In this document: one piece after another, positions 46,993 to 55,841 of the stretch
Numbering within the stretch: the stretch's first letter is position 1
Layout of the letters: each line of letters begins with the position of its first letter
Source: Niabella insulamsoli
GTDB taxonomy: Bacteria > Bacteroidota > Bacteroidia > Chitinophagales > Chitinophagaceae
Direction: 5' to 3'
DNA length: 64,000 nucleotides
NCBI RefSeq assembly: GCF_039652435.2
Contig: NZ_CP190246.1
Span: forward strand, 4,092,001-4,156,000
The notes under the pieces: generated by a model
What the model was told of the DNA's origin: nothing
Databases searched by the model: none
The model's input: only the letters and a program-made list of their open reading frames with translations
Made by a program: the position numbers and the translations under genes

Positions 46993-48648
46993 ATGAGCAA
47001 GCGAATTCGGAGAAGATTGTTGAGAGTAGTCGGCGTTTTTGTGCTGCTGTTTGGCCTTTTGTTTGCTTATCTGGCTTGGGTATCCCGGATAAACCCGCCC
47101 GAAATAAAAGACCTTCGTGCCCTGCAGCTTAAAAAGCAGGAAGTAGATACCGGCCTGTTCAGTATTCACAATAATTGGTTCAGGCATAGCCATTCGGGGC
47201 TATACGAAATGTATGTGGAAGGCGCTCCTTTTGAAATGGGCGTAGTAAATGGCAAGCTCAGCGAAACCCTGGTAAAGAAACAGGAAGACTATTTTAGCGA
47301 GCAGATCAACAAAATGATCCCTTCGAAATTCTACCTTCATTTTCTCAAATATTTTATCGGATGGTTTAACCGGAAACTGCCCGACTACGTAACGGAGGAA
47401 TATAAGAAAGAGATTTATGGCGTATCGCGCTCCGCTTCTGAAGGGTATCAATATATCGGTACCAAATATTCCCGTATCCTCAATTATCACTCGGCGCATG
47501 ATATCGGGCATGCATTGCAGAATATGATGTTGGTAGGTTGTACGTCTTTTGGCACCTGGGGCAAGGCATCAGCCGATAGCAGCCTGATCATCGGCCGCAA
47601 CTTTGATTTTTGGGTGGGGGATAATTTTTCTAAAAACAAGATCGTTGCTTTTGCCAAACCGGCTAAAGGCTATCGGTTTATAAGTGTCACATGGGGCGGT
47701 TTCATCGGGGTCGTTTCGGGCATGAACGAAAAGGGATTGAGTGTTACCATTAATGCGGCAAAAAGCGATATACCATCAGGATCGGCAACGCCTGTGAGCC
47801 TTGTGGTGCGTGAGATCGTGCAGTACGCAAAAAACATCGAAGAAGCGATTGCCATCGCGCAAAAACGGAAAATGTTTGTAAGTGAATCTTTCTTAGTAGG
47901 CTCGGCCGCAGATAAGAAGGCGGTAATCATCGAAAAAACGCCTGATTCGCTGGCAATTTACGATCCACAAAAAGATAATATTCTTTGTACCAATCATTTT
48001 CAAAGCTCCAGCTTTTGGAATAGCAATTCCAACAAGGAGCAGCGTAAAGGCAGTGCTTCTGTGTATCGGTATCAGCGGTTGGAAGAATTGCTGCAGGAGA
48101 ACAAACCCAACACCGTTGAAAAGACCGTCGCTATTTTAAGAGATTATAAAGGCCTGCAAAATCGCAACATCGGCCTCGGAAACGAAAAGGCGGTCAACCA
48201 GTTTATCGCCCATCACGCTATTATTTTCGAACCCGAAAAATTGCGGGTTTGGGTTTCCACGGAGCCCTGGCAAATGGGGCCTTTCATTTGTTATGACCTG
48301 AACAAGGTTTTTGCGCTAAGAGGCATGAAAGAAAATAAAGAAATCTACGAAACAGCGCTAAATATTCCTGCCGATCCTTTTATCTATACGCCTGAGTTTA
48401 AAAGATTCCAAAAATTTAGAGCGTATAAACAAACAGTGCTTGATGGCGGCGAGGTGCATACCGACAGTATCATTGCAGAAAATCCTAATTATTACAACAG
48501 TTATGTTTTGGCGGGCGATTATCACTTTAAAAGGAAAGCTTTTGACCGCGCCCGTGCTTACTATCAAAAGGCGCTGCGCCTGGAGATCGCCACCGCATCT
48601 GAAAAAGCTTATATCATCAAACAAATCGAAGAGTGCCGCGAAAAATAA
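46993..48648 (+). CDS. C45-type Ntn-hydrolase acyltransferase/peptidase with C-terminal helical repeats
   Basis: A 551-residue protein with an N-terminal membrane anchor (about 12-30) and a C45 (AAT-like) domain whose nucleophile is Cys183 in MLVGCTSFGTWG, followed by IIGRNFDF, the usual motif after autoprocessing. The C-terminal segment (about 490-540) looks like a tetratricopeptide unit (NYYNSYVLAGDYHFKRKAFDRA). Enzymes of this type hydrolyse or transfer acyl groups, and are found in flexirubin-type clusters. Acts probably in the periplasm, anchored to the inner membrane; substrate inferred, not shown. Confidence 0.82.
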   Translation: MSKRIRRRLLRVVGVFVLLFGLLFAYLAWVSRINPPEIKDLRALQLKKQEVDTGLFSIHNNWFRHSHSGLYEMYVEGAPFEMGVVNGKLSETLVKKQEDYFSEQINKMIPSKFYLHFLKYFIGWFNRKLPDYVTEEYKKEIYGVSRSASEGYQYIGTKYSRILNYHSAHDIGHALQNMMLVGCTSFGTWGKASADSSLIIGRNFDFWVGDNFSKNKIVAFAKPAKGYRFISVTWGGFIGVVSGMNEKGLSVTINAAKSDIPSGSATPVSLVVREIVQYAKNIEEAIAIAQKRKMFVSESFLVGSAADKKAVIIEKTPDSLAIYDPQKDNILCTNHFQSSSFWNSNSNKEQRKGSASVYRYQRLEELLQENKPNTVEKTVAILRDYKGLQNRNIGLGNEKAVNQFIAHHAIIFEPEKLRVWVSTEPWQMGPFICYDLNKVFALRGMKENKEIYETALNIPADPFIYTPEFKRFQKFRAYKQTVLDGGEVHTDSIIAENPNYYNSYVLAGDYHFKRKAFDRARAYYQKALRLEIATASEKAYIIKQIEECREK

Positions 48649-48670
48649 ATCGCGCTCCGCTTTTTAAAAC

Positions 48671-49375
48671 CTATTCAGAATACTTATAACCTACGCCTCT
48701 GACGGAGTGAAAATATTTTGGATTGCGGCTGTCTTTTTCGAAATATTTTCTGAAGTTAAGAATGAAGTTGTCGATTGTGCGCGTGGTAGGATACACGTTG
48801 TATCCCCAAACATATTGCAAGATCTTTTCCCTGGTAACAACTTCGTTTTTGTTTTCGATCAGCAGTTTCAACAACATAGCTTCCTTCTTGCTTAGCTGCA
48901 CTTTACCCGCATATTTCGTACTGGCTTCCTGGGCTTTAAAGTCAATAATATTACCACCGAAGGTGTAAGAATTGCCAAGCGTGCTTTTATCCTGCAGCTT
49001 TAAATTCTTTTCGATGAGTTTATGAACACGGATAAGGAGTTCTTCGAGGTTAAAGGGTTTGGTAAGATAATCGTCGGCGCCCTTTTTCAATCCCAGCACT
49101 TTGTCTGCGCTGGTGTTTTTAGCGCTCAACATTAAAATAGGAACTTCATTGTTGCTGATGCGGATGGTTTCTGCCACAGCGATGCCATCCACTTCGGGCA
49201 GCATCACGTCAAGAATGATCAGGTCAAAATATTCGTTCTTCACGGCTTTGATGGCTTCGTTGCCATCGTAGGCAGAAGTTACCTGGTAGCTTTCCAGCTC
49301 GAGGTTTAATTTTAGTGCTTCATGAAGGTTTTCTTCATCTTCTACCAACAAAATATTTACAGCTCTTTCTTCCAT
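48671..49375 (-). CDS. OmpR-family response regulator
   Basis: A 234-residue regulator: receiver domain with D56 as phosphoryl acceptor (IILDVMLPEVDG), acidic pocket VEDEE and K of LTKPFN, then a winged-helix output domain (RTIDNFILNFRKYFEKD, RGVGYKYSE). It is co-transcribed with the histidine kinase upstream. I used ATG 49375 because most family members begin M-E-E at that point; the ATG 49411, in ATGA overlap with the kinase stop, is also possible and would add 12 residues. Targets unknown. Confidence 0.9.
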   Translation of the reverse strand: MEERAVNILLVEDEENLHEALKLNLELESYQVTSAYDGNEAIKAVKNEYFDLIILDVMLPEVDGIAVAETIRISNNEVPILMLSAKNTSADKVLGLKKGADDYLTKPFNLEELLIRVHKLIEKNLKLQDKSTLGNSYTFGGNIIDFKAQEASTKYAGKVQLSKKEAMLLKLLIENKNEVVTREKILQYVWGYNVYPTTRTIDNFILNFRKYFEKDSRNPKYFHSVRGVGYKYSE

Positions 49376-49407
49376 TCTGATAGCGACTTCTCTTTTAATT
49401 GATCCCG

Positions 49408-50403
49408 TCAAAGAAAAAATCTAACAGCAAAAATACTTCCCTTTGGATTGTTATTTGTCATTAAAATGTCTGCATTATGGTCCTTGGCAATCTTATGGCA
49501 AAGATACAACCCCAGGCCAGTCCCCTTTTTTCGCCGTGTGGCTTCGTTGCCAATACGATAAAATTTGGAGAATATTTTTTTGCGCTCTTCCACAGGAATG
49601 CCGGGGCCTTCGTCGCGCACTTCCATCACTACTTCCTCTTCGTTTTTCCGCAGGGTTACATTTACCGCCTCGCCTTTTTCGGAGTATTTGAGTGCATTTT
49701 CAATGAGATTATTGATAAGAATTTCCACTAACAAAGCATCGCCTTCTATGTCGATACCCTGGTCTATCTGGCCTGTGATATTGCGATCTGGAAAGCGGTT
49801 TGAAAATTCAGCGACGCGGTATTGCAGTAAATTCGACAGGTCGAATTCCTCTTTGTTCATTTTGTAACCACGACCCTCCAGTTGAGAAGATATTAGAATA
49901 TTATTCGTTAAAAAATCGAGGCGTTTGGTTTCCTCAAGCGACGCCTGAATGAGTTTCTTTTGTTTGTTTTCGTCGAGATGGCTATGCTTGAGCAGGGTTT
50001 CGAGATTGAGCTTCGAAACAGCAATCGGTGTTTTCAATTCGTGGGTTACCGCCATCATAAAATTTTGCTGCTGATCCTGGATTTGCTTTTGTTGGCGCAT
50101 GGATCGGTAAACAAAAGTGGCGCCTAAAATAATGAGCCCGAGAAACACAATCCCTTCTCCTCCATACTTAAGCGTGTTGCTATGGTAGGCTTCTTTGATA
50201 GTTTTCAACTCCGCCTGATACTCAATTGGCTGCTTCTCTTTATCGACGGTTGTGTTTAAATGGTTGAGCTGATACAGATACATTTCGCTGCTTTGCCGCT
50301 GAAGCGATATAAACCACCAAACCAAAGCCACGATAATATAAATCAGGAGTAACCAAAATTTGAACGAGGTTTTTTTTAATCGGGATTTGAGTTCTTGTTC
50401 CAT
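49408..50403 (-). CDS. Sensor histidine kinase
   Basis: A 331-residue membrane kinase with two transmembrane helices (about 15-34 and 83-100) and a short periplasmic loop of about 48 residues, then HisKA with H121 (VTHELKTP) and a HATPase_c domain (NLIENALKYS, RDEGPGIP, GTGLGLYL). No HAMP or PAS region is apparent. Pairs with the OmpR regulator that overlaps its end by ATGA or follows by 33 bases. Stimulus unknown. Confidence 0.92.
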   Translation of the reverse strand: MEQELKSRLKKTSFKFWLLLIYIIVALVWWFISLQRQSSEMYLYQLNHLNTTVDKEKQPIEYQAELKTIKEAYHSNTLKYGGEGIVFLGLIILGATFVYRSMRQQKQIQDQQQNFMMAVTHELKTPIAVSKLNLETLLKHSHLDENKQKKLIQASLEETKRLDFLTNNILISSQLEGRGYKMNKEEFDLSNLLQYRVAEFSNRFPDRNITGQIDQGIDIEGDALLVEILINNLIENALKYSEKGEAVNVTLRKNEEEVVMEVRDEGPGIPVEERKKIFSKFYRIGNEATRRKKGTGLGLYLCHKIAKDHNADILMTNNNPKGSIFAVRFFL

Positions 50404-50429
50404 GCGTTTAGAAATTAAAGCGCGGGAGA

Positions 50430-50900
50430 TTATTTATCCAAAGCGACGCCAACGTTTAGCAGGTTGAAAAGCGTGTCTTCTTTCATGCGCTGCTGCAAAA
50501 CAAACCGGTATCTTCCGGGCTTCAAAAAAATACGTGGTTGAACACGGATTCTGGTATACCACAGATCATCCATAGGCAGGCCCGCCCAGTTTCCGAGCGA
50601 GTCGGTCAGTGGCGCGTTTATTTTCAGCGCGGTAATTGTCTTCTTTACACTGTCCTGAATCAGCAAATGCACCAGCAGCCGGTTAAACGCAAACTGTTCG
50701 GTATGCCGCACCACGAGATAAAGCTGATGATCGACGCTGTCCGTTATTTGAAATGGAACAACGGCATTCTGGTTTTTACGCCATTCATGAGCTGGCAGAT
50801 CGACATGCTTTTCATAAACCTGAACATGCTGACACGATACCACCGCCCATACAATCAAACAAAAAAATAAAGTATAGCGCACGCCTGAAATTTTGTGCAA
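50430..50900 (-). CDS. gldH: Gliding-motility lipoprotein GldH
   Basis: A 156-residue lipoprotein (lipobox ending at Cys23, VVSC) of the GldH family; the middle has a beta-sandwich-like region, with DSLGNWAGLPMDDLWYTR and GRYRFVLQQRM. GldH is one of the lipoproteins needed with the T9SS/gliding machinery in Flavobacterium. Its presence supports, but does not prove, that the cell can glide. It follows yicC on the same strand with 25 bases between. Confidence 0.83.
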   Translation of the reverse strand: MHKISGVRYTLFFCLIVWAVVSCQHVQVYEKHVDLPAHEWRKNQNAVVPFQITDSVDHQLYLVVRHTEQFAFNRLLVHLLIQDSVKKTITALKINAPLTDSLGNWAGLPMDDLWYTRIRVQPRIFLKPGRYRFVLQQRMKEDTLFNLLNVGVALDK

Positions 50901-50925
50901 AAGTACATCAACTTACCATGACTTA

Positions 50926-51801
50926 CTAAAGCACATTCAAAACCTGCTCTTTCGCCTTTTCAAGTTCGTCTTTCATCATCACCACAATTTTTTGGATTGC
51001 CGCATCGTAAGCTTTAGAACCAGTTGTGTTGATTTCCCGGCCCACTTCCTGAAGGATAAAGGAAAGCTTTTTGCCTTTGGTGTCGCCGCTTTCATGAAGG
51101 ATCTCTTTAAAATAGCTGCAATGATTTTCCAGCCTTACCATTTCTTCCGTAATGTCTATTTTTTCGATGTAATAAATCAACTCCTGCTCTAACCGGCTCG
51201 CGTCGTAATTTTCTTTACCAACTTTTTCTTCGAGCAGTTTTACCAAGCCTTCACGCATGGTTTGCTGGCGCAAACTATCGAGCGGTTTTATTTCCAGCTG
51301 CAGCCTGCAAATATTATCAATTCTTTTTTCCAGTTCATCTCTAAGAATGTTTCCTTCATTTTCGCGATGCTTGTTAAGGTCGTTTATCGCCTCCCCAATC
51401 AATACCTTTAATTCACCGGCGTCGGCTTCCGACAAAGATTCGCTGCTGGGAGTAATAACTTCCGGTAGTTTAATAAGGGCGTTTAAAATATTCGAAGTGT
51501 CAATATTGAGTTCGCCTGCCATTTCCGAAAGCGAGCGATAATAGGCTTTCGCCAGATCCGTATTAATCACAACAGGTTTCGCATCGCCCGTATCTTTCAA
51601 ACTCACCGTGCAATCGACGCTGCCCCGGCTCAACCCTTCCGACAATACCTTTCTGATTTCAAATTCAAGCGGCTTCACAATAACAGGCAGCCTCAGCGAG
51701 AGGTCGAACTGCTTACCATTTAAAGACTTTATATCAATTAAAAAAGTCTTCTTACCGATCACCTTCTCAGCGCGGCCAAAGCCCGTCATTGATTTAAGCA
51801 T
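50926..51801 (-). CDS. yicC: YicC/YloC-family endoribonuclease
   Basis: A 291-residue protein: N-terminal MLKSMTGFGRA and the C-terminal FKEILHE, DFVGREINTTGSK-like motif (here EVGREINTTGSKAYD) of the YicC family, which have RNase activity in E. coli. Complete. Upstream of gldH, probably co-transcribed with it. Confidence 0.9.
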   Translation of the reverse strand: MLKSMTGFGRAEKVIGKKTFLIDIKSLNGKQFDLSLRLPVIVKPLEFEIRKVLSEGLSRGSVDCTVSLKDTGDAKPVVINTDLAKAYYRSLSEMAGELNIDTSNILNALIKLPEVITPSSESLSEADAGELKVLIGEAINDLNKHRENEGNILRDELEKRIDNICRLQLEIKPLDSLRQQTMREGLVKLLEEKVGKENYDASRLEQELIYYIEKIDITEEMVRLENHCSYFKEILHESGDTKGKKLSFILQEVGREINTTGSKAYDAAIQKIVVMMKDELEKAKEQVLNVL

Positions 51802-51996
51802 ATTTCTGTTTTTTGTAAAGATAATGTTTGCGAATGGCTGTAAGTTACATTTTTATATGCGGGATGTTTATTGCATATAAAAAGGAGCTACAGCGTAAAG
51901 GCCTTCCTGTTTTGACTTTTTTGGAAATACCGTTTCCTTATTTCTTAATTTAAACGAGAAGCGGGGCAAAGCAACGACAAGTATTGGCATAAAAAA

Positions 51997-52019
51997 ATCC
52001 CTTCAAATGAAGAAGGGAT
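51997..52019. terminator. Orphan terminator-like hairpin
   Basis: An 8-base perfect stem (ATCCCTTC/GAAGGGAT) with a 7-base loop and A/T-rich flanks on both sides. There is no complete gene upstream in either direction for it to end, so it may mark a lost gene or a small RNA. Confidence 0.5.
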
Positions 52020-52400
52020 ATTTTATATGAATGGGTTAGTAAGTACAGGAAATAAATTTCCTAACACAATATTAATTATTATTTTAACGATATAAAAATT
52101 ATTTACAAAATTTTTTATTAACAAATGATAAAAGCAGCTGTGGATATCGAAGCTCTTTGCGCTGCAATTTTATAACGACAATAGAAAAAATAAAAGCGAC
52201 ATTGAAAGAAGCAAAAGATGAACCGCTGAAAAGCCTTATCAATAAAGGATTACAGCCGATGTATAAAAAACAGTTGCTTCTCAAAACATTTTAAACAACA
52301 AACCTCGTTCGACAAGCTTTGTTCTTTTTTGGCTTATAAAAATATTTTCGTTCCATGCAATATCGACATGCGAAAACGCGGTTACACTCATCATAAATGA

Positions 52401-52408
52401 TAACTTTG
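52401..52408 (+). promoter_or_regulatory. Candidate -7 element of the lpxD-like gene
   Basis: TAACTTTG matches TAnnTTTG, 13 bases before the ATG at 52422. A convincing TTG -33 box is missing, and the predicted start would leave a leader of only a few bases. Confidence 0.35.
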
Positions 52409-52421
52409 ATAAAATGTTTTT

Positions 52422-53369
52422 ATGAAGTTCGACGCTCCCGTTCCGCTTGCTGAAATTGCATCATTGATTCACGCAACACTTGTTGGGAATAAAACAGCCA
52501 GCGCAAAAGGCATTAACGAAATACATGTTGTTGAAGAAGGCGACCTGGTGTTTGTAGATCATCCTAAGTATTATGACAAGTGCGTTAACTCGGCTGCAAG
52601 TTTCATCATTATTAATAAAGAGGTCGACGTGCCGGAAGGTAAAGCCCTTCTCATCGTGGAAGAGCCCTTCGAAGCGTATCTTCAAATTGTATCAAAGTAT
52701 CGCCCCTTCCAGCCTTCGTTAGATATGGTGGCGGCTTCGGCTGTTGTAGGCGAAGGATCTGTGATCATGCCCAATGCTTACTTAGGTAACAATGTTACTA
52801 TTGGAAAAAACTGTGTCATCCATCCCAACGTCACCATTCTGGATCATTGCATCATCGGCGACAACGTCATTATTCAAAGCAGCACCGTAATCGGCAGCGA
52901 CGCATTTTATTACAATAAAAAAACCAACAGGGAAGTACATTATAAAAAGATGACCAGCTGCGGCCGCGTTATAATTCAAAACGATGTCGAAATTGGCGCC
53001 GGTTGCACTATTGACCGGGGCGTCAGCGGCGACACAATCATCGGAGCCGGCACCAAAATGGATAACCAGGTGCATGTAGGCCACGATACGACTATTGGCA
53101 AAAACTGTTTGTTTGCGGCGCAGGTAGGCATTGCCGGAGCCGCAGTAATTGAAGATGAAGTGATTCTTTGGGGGCAGGTGGGCATTAGCAAAACCCTGAC
53201 GATTGGCAGAGGCGCGGTGGTCAACGCTCAAAGCGGCGTTCCTTCTTCGTTGCCCGGCGGAAAAGCTTACTTCGGATCTCCGGCAGGAGAAGCTCGAGAG
53301 AAAATGAAAGAAGTGGCTTGGATCAAACGTATTCCCGAAATTTGGGAAAAGGTAAAAAATATAAAATAA
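52422..53369 (+). CDS. lpxD: UDP-3-O-acylglucosamine N-acyltransferase (LpxD-like)
   Basis: Transfers a 3-hydroxyacyl chain from ACP to the amine of UDP-3-O-acylglucosamine in lipid A synthesis. 315 residues: an N-terminal uridine-binding region (LPVPLAEIASLI-type) then about 25 hexapeptide repeats forming a left-handed beta helix, with the candidate catalytic His221 in DNQVHVGHD. It is somewhat shorter than usual for LpxD (near 340), so it may be a second LpxD paralogue or one specialised for another acceptor. No lpxC/fabZ/lpxA operon adjoins. The downstream DUF72 gene starts 5 bases after its stop. Confidence 0.82.
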   Translation: MKFDAPVPLAEIASLIHATLVGNKTASAKGINEIHVVEEGDLVFVDHPKYYDKCVNSAASFIIINKEVDVPEGKALLIVEEPFEAYLQIVSKYRPFQPSLDMVAASAVVGEGSVIMPNAYLGNNVTIGKNCVIHPNVTILDHCIIGDNVIIQSSTVIGSDAFYYNKKTNREVHYKKMTSCGRVIIQNDVEIGAGCTIDRGVSGDTIIGAGTKMDNQVHVGHDTTIGKNCLFAAQVGIAGAAVIEDEVILWGQVGISKTLTIGRGAVVNAQSGVPSSLPGGKAYFGSPAGEAREKMKEVAWIKRIPEIWEKVKNIK

Positions 53370-53374
53370 GGACT

Positions 53375-54274
53375 ATGAAGTTTGGACAGGTTGCCGATCC
53401 TACCGGCGTTAATTTTAAGCTCCCTAAAGACGCAGCAGCAACAACGCAGGTTTTAAGCAAGGCCAAGGGTAAACAGTTTGAAGTATATGTCGGCTGCGCC
53501 AAATGGAACAAATCTGATTTAAAAAATTTCTATCCAAAAGGTACAAAAGACGAATTGCCCTATTACGCCACCCAGTTTAATTCGATTGAACTGAACGCTA
53601 CTTTTTACGGCATGCCGACGGCGGAGCAGGTAATTAAATGGACCGAGAAAACGCCGGGCGACTTTAAGTTTTTTCCCAAATTAACTAATTCGATAAGCCA
53701 TTTTAAGCGGCTTACAGCCGACAGCCTGCCGCTGGCCGAAACGTTTTGCAATGCGATAGCAAATTTCGAAAACAAGCTGGGCATGGCTTTTTTGCAGCTA
53801 CACGACCGGTTTTCTCCAAACGAAGCCGAGAAGCTTAGCAATTTTGTCAAACATTTTCCGAAAGGTATTCCATTAGCCGTTGAAGTGAGAAATGAAGCCT
53901 GGTTTTCCGATCCGCTTCATTGGGGCGCTTTCTGCGAACTGCTTGAAAAAAATAAAATGGCGAACATAATTGTGGACACGGCCGGGCGAAGGGATATGGT
54001 TCACATGCGGCTTACGACACCCGAGGCTTTTATTCGTTTTGTGGGATGCAATGAGGAGGCGATCGATAAAAAAAGGTTGGACGACTGGATCAAACGAATC
54101 GAAAAATGGCATGAGCAGGGGCTTAAAAAACTTTACTTCTTTGTTCACCAAAATGTGGAGCTTTCCTCGCCGCTATTGTCGGCTTATTTTATTCAAAAGC
54201 TGAACAAACGGCTGGGGCTGGAACTGCATGTTCCGCAACTGCCCGCTGATGAAAAGCAAAAAAAGATGTTTTAA
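53375..54274 (+). CDS. DUF72 domain protein
   Basis: A 299-residue TIM-barrel-like protein of the DUF72 (YecE) family: YVGCAKWNKSDLKNFYP, FNSIELNATFYGMP, KLTNSISH and AVEVRNEAWFSD are the usual conserved blocks. Function unknown; a metal or nucleotide role has been proposed for the family. ATG 53375 is selected, five bases after the lpxD-like stop; the frame could be extended upstream only into lpxD. Confidence 0.87.
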   Translation: MKFGQVADPTGVNFKLPKDAAATTQVLSKAKGKQFEVYVGCAKWNKSDLKNFYPKGTKDELPYYATQFNSIELNATFYGMPTAEQVIKWTEKTPGDFKFFPKLTNSISHFKRLTADSLPLAETFCNAIANFENKLGMAFLQLHDRFSPNEAEKLSNFVKHFPKGIPLAVEVRNEAWFSDPLHWGAFCELLEKNKMANIIVDTAGRRDMVHMRLTTPEAFIRFVGCNEEAIDKKRLDDWIKRIEKWHEQGLKKLYFFVHQNVELSSPLLSAYFIQKLNKRLGLELHVPQLPADEKQKKMF

Positions 54275-54327
54275 AGAGTTGCGAAAACAGGAGAAGTTCC
54301 GTCTAATTTACTGCAACCTCAAATCTT

Positions 54328-55056
54328 ATGAGAAATTTATTTTGCCTGCTATTGACCTTCATCGCTTCAACTGTAGGCTTTGGCCAAACGCCGGATAAAA
54401 ACACAATCGGCATTATTAAGCTCAACCTCACTTCTTTGCTAGATGAAACAACTTTTCCAACAATTAATGTTTCGCTCGAAAAGAAAATTAGTAGAACAGG
54501 CTCGTTAACATTTGAAGCAGGATATCAAATCTATTCAATAGGGAATTCGGCGGATACATCATTTGTAAATAACCGGGGCTTTAAACTCGCTTTTGAATTT
54601 CGCCATTATCTCAACCAAAAGGACGTAGCAAAGCTAACGGGCTATTATATAGCGGCAAATATTTTCCAGCGCAGTAACCAATACACGGAGGATTTAATGT
54701 ACTCTCTTCAGCAAGAAAAAGATAACCCCAATCAACGATTAGAAGATGAGTTTGTAGTAAAAAAATCCGTCACCGGCTTGAATTTTGTCCTTGGAAAACA
54801 ATCCAACCCTACCGCTAAGACGTGGTTAAAAAAATATAAAGGATTGTCAAAAATTTTTATCGACCCGTATATCGGATTGGGCATATTTTACCGTCAGGTA
54901 AAAAACGAAAGGAGAGAGTTTGAAGAAGGCAAACATGAGCGTTACAAGTCACGCCATCCTAATGCTTACGACATTTTCGCATCCTCCGGGTTAGCAGAGA
55001 ACACTGGGTTCCGGCCGAGTCTGATTGGTGGTATCCGCCTGGGCATTATGCTTTAG
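54328..55056 (+). CDS. Exported barrel-like protein, unknown
   Basis: A 242-residue exported protein with signal peptide ending G-F-G-Q. Strand-rich segments (IGIIKLNLTSLLDETTF, SLTFEAGYQIYSI, FKLAFEFRHYLNQ) resemble DUF3575-like small barrels. It ends with GGIRLGIML. No family is certain. Its stop overlaps the convergent YjjG gene by four bases. Confidence 0.65.
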   Translation: MRNLFCLLLTFIASTVGFGQTPDKNTIGIIKLNLTSLLDETTFPTINVSLEKKISRTGSLTFEAGYQIYSIGNSADTSFVNNRGFKLAFEFRHYLNQKDVAKLTGYYIAANIFQRSNQYTEDLMYSLQQEKDNPNQRLEDEFVVKKSVTGLNFVLGKQSNPTAKTWLKKYKGLSKIFIDPYIGLGIFYRQVKNERREFEEGKHERYKSRHPNAYDIFASSGLAENTGFRPSLIGGIRLGIML

Positions 55057-55763
55057 AAAATCACCTCCAATTCCTTCAAATGCGTTACAACGTAAGTTGG
55101 TTTAAACCCCATTGCCACCGGGTCATGCGCGGCATCGATATGGTTGATAAACACCTGATCGAGGCCGGCTTTGTAAGCGCCAACAATGTCTGCGTCAAGG
55201 TCATCACCCAGCATGATACTTTCGCTGGCCTGCGCTTTCGTAACATGTAGCGCATAGTCGAAAATCGCCTTGTTCGGCTTCAGGCTGTTACTTCCTTCTG
55301 ACGTAATTACTTTATCAAAATAGTGGTTGATCCTCGAATTGTTGATTTTATGATGCTGCACTTCTTCAAACCCGTTGGTAATCAAATGAAGTTTGTAGTT
55401 TTTATTAAGAAGGTATTCCAGTATTTCAACGGTATGCGGAAACAACACATTTCGGGTAGGCAACATTTCCAAAAACCGGCTGCTCATGGCTTCAGCCAGC
55501 GCATCATCAGCGATTTTAAAATCGAGCAAAGCCAGGCTCATCCTTTTTACACGCAGCTCCGCCTGCTTTAAAAAGCCTTTTCTGTAGCGTGCCCAAAGCT
55601 TTAGGTTATGAGCCAGGTAACTCCGGTAAAAAAGATCAAAATCGTTCACTCCGCGGCTTTCCAGGTTGAGCGTAGTATAAAGATCCTGCAAAGTAATTTT
55701 AGCATTCGTATCAAAATCCCAAAGGGTATGGTCGAGATCGAAGAATAAATGTTTATACTTCAT
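55053..55763 (-). CDS. YjjG-family noncanonical nucleotidase (HAD)
   Basis: A 236-residue haloacid-dehalogenase phosphatase. Motif I DLDHTLWDFD (nucleophile Asp near 10), motif II ITNGFEE, Lys in LKPNKAIFDYA, and motif IV GDDLDADIVGA. The YjjG group hydrolyses noncanonical pyrimidine nucleotides such as dUMP or 5-halogenated forms. Monocistronic, tail-to-tail overlap with the preceding gene. Confidence 0.9.
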   Translation of the reverse strand: MKYKHLFFDLDHTLWDFDTNAKITLQDLYTTLNLESRGVNDFDLFYRSYLAHNLKLWARYRKGFLKQAELRVKRMSLALLDFKIADDALAEAMSSRFLEMLPTRNVLFPHTVEILEYLLNKNYKLHLITNGFEEVQHHKINNSRINHYFDKVITSEGSNSLKPNKAIFDYALHVTKAQASESIMLGDDLDADIVGAYKAGLDQVFINHIDAAHDPVAMGFKPTYVVTHLKELEVIF

Positions 55764-55841
55764 CCGGTAAAAATAAAATACTAAATCTGAATTACAGAAA
55801 TTTGTCCGGTATGTTTATTGTATAAACGAAAAGATAATAAT

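Larger units (their letters stand above)
51802..52421. other. Gene-free interval with a hairpin and a decayed frame
   Basis: About 620 A+T-rich bases between divergent yicC and lpxD. ATCCCTTC (51997-52004) pairs with GAAGGGAT (52012-52019), flanked by A7 and T4: a terminator-like hairpin with no gene before it. From about 52125 to 52294 the plus strand shows a lysine/leucine-rich frame (TIEKIKATLKEAKDEPLKSL) without a proper start; it may be a gene remnant. No RNA gene or known repeat is visible. Confidence 0.45.

Noticed and set aside
52125..52294. A small gene in the yicC-lpxD interval
   Set aside because: No start codon in the lysine-rich frame; the ATG at 52125 is in another frame and soon stops. 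Kept only as a possible remnant.
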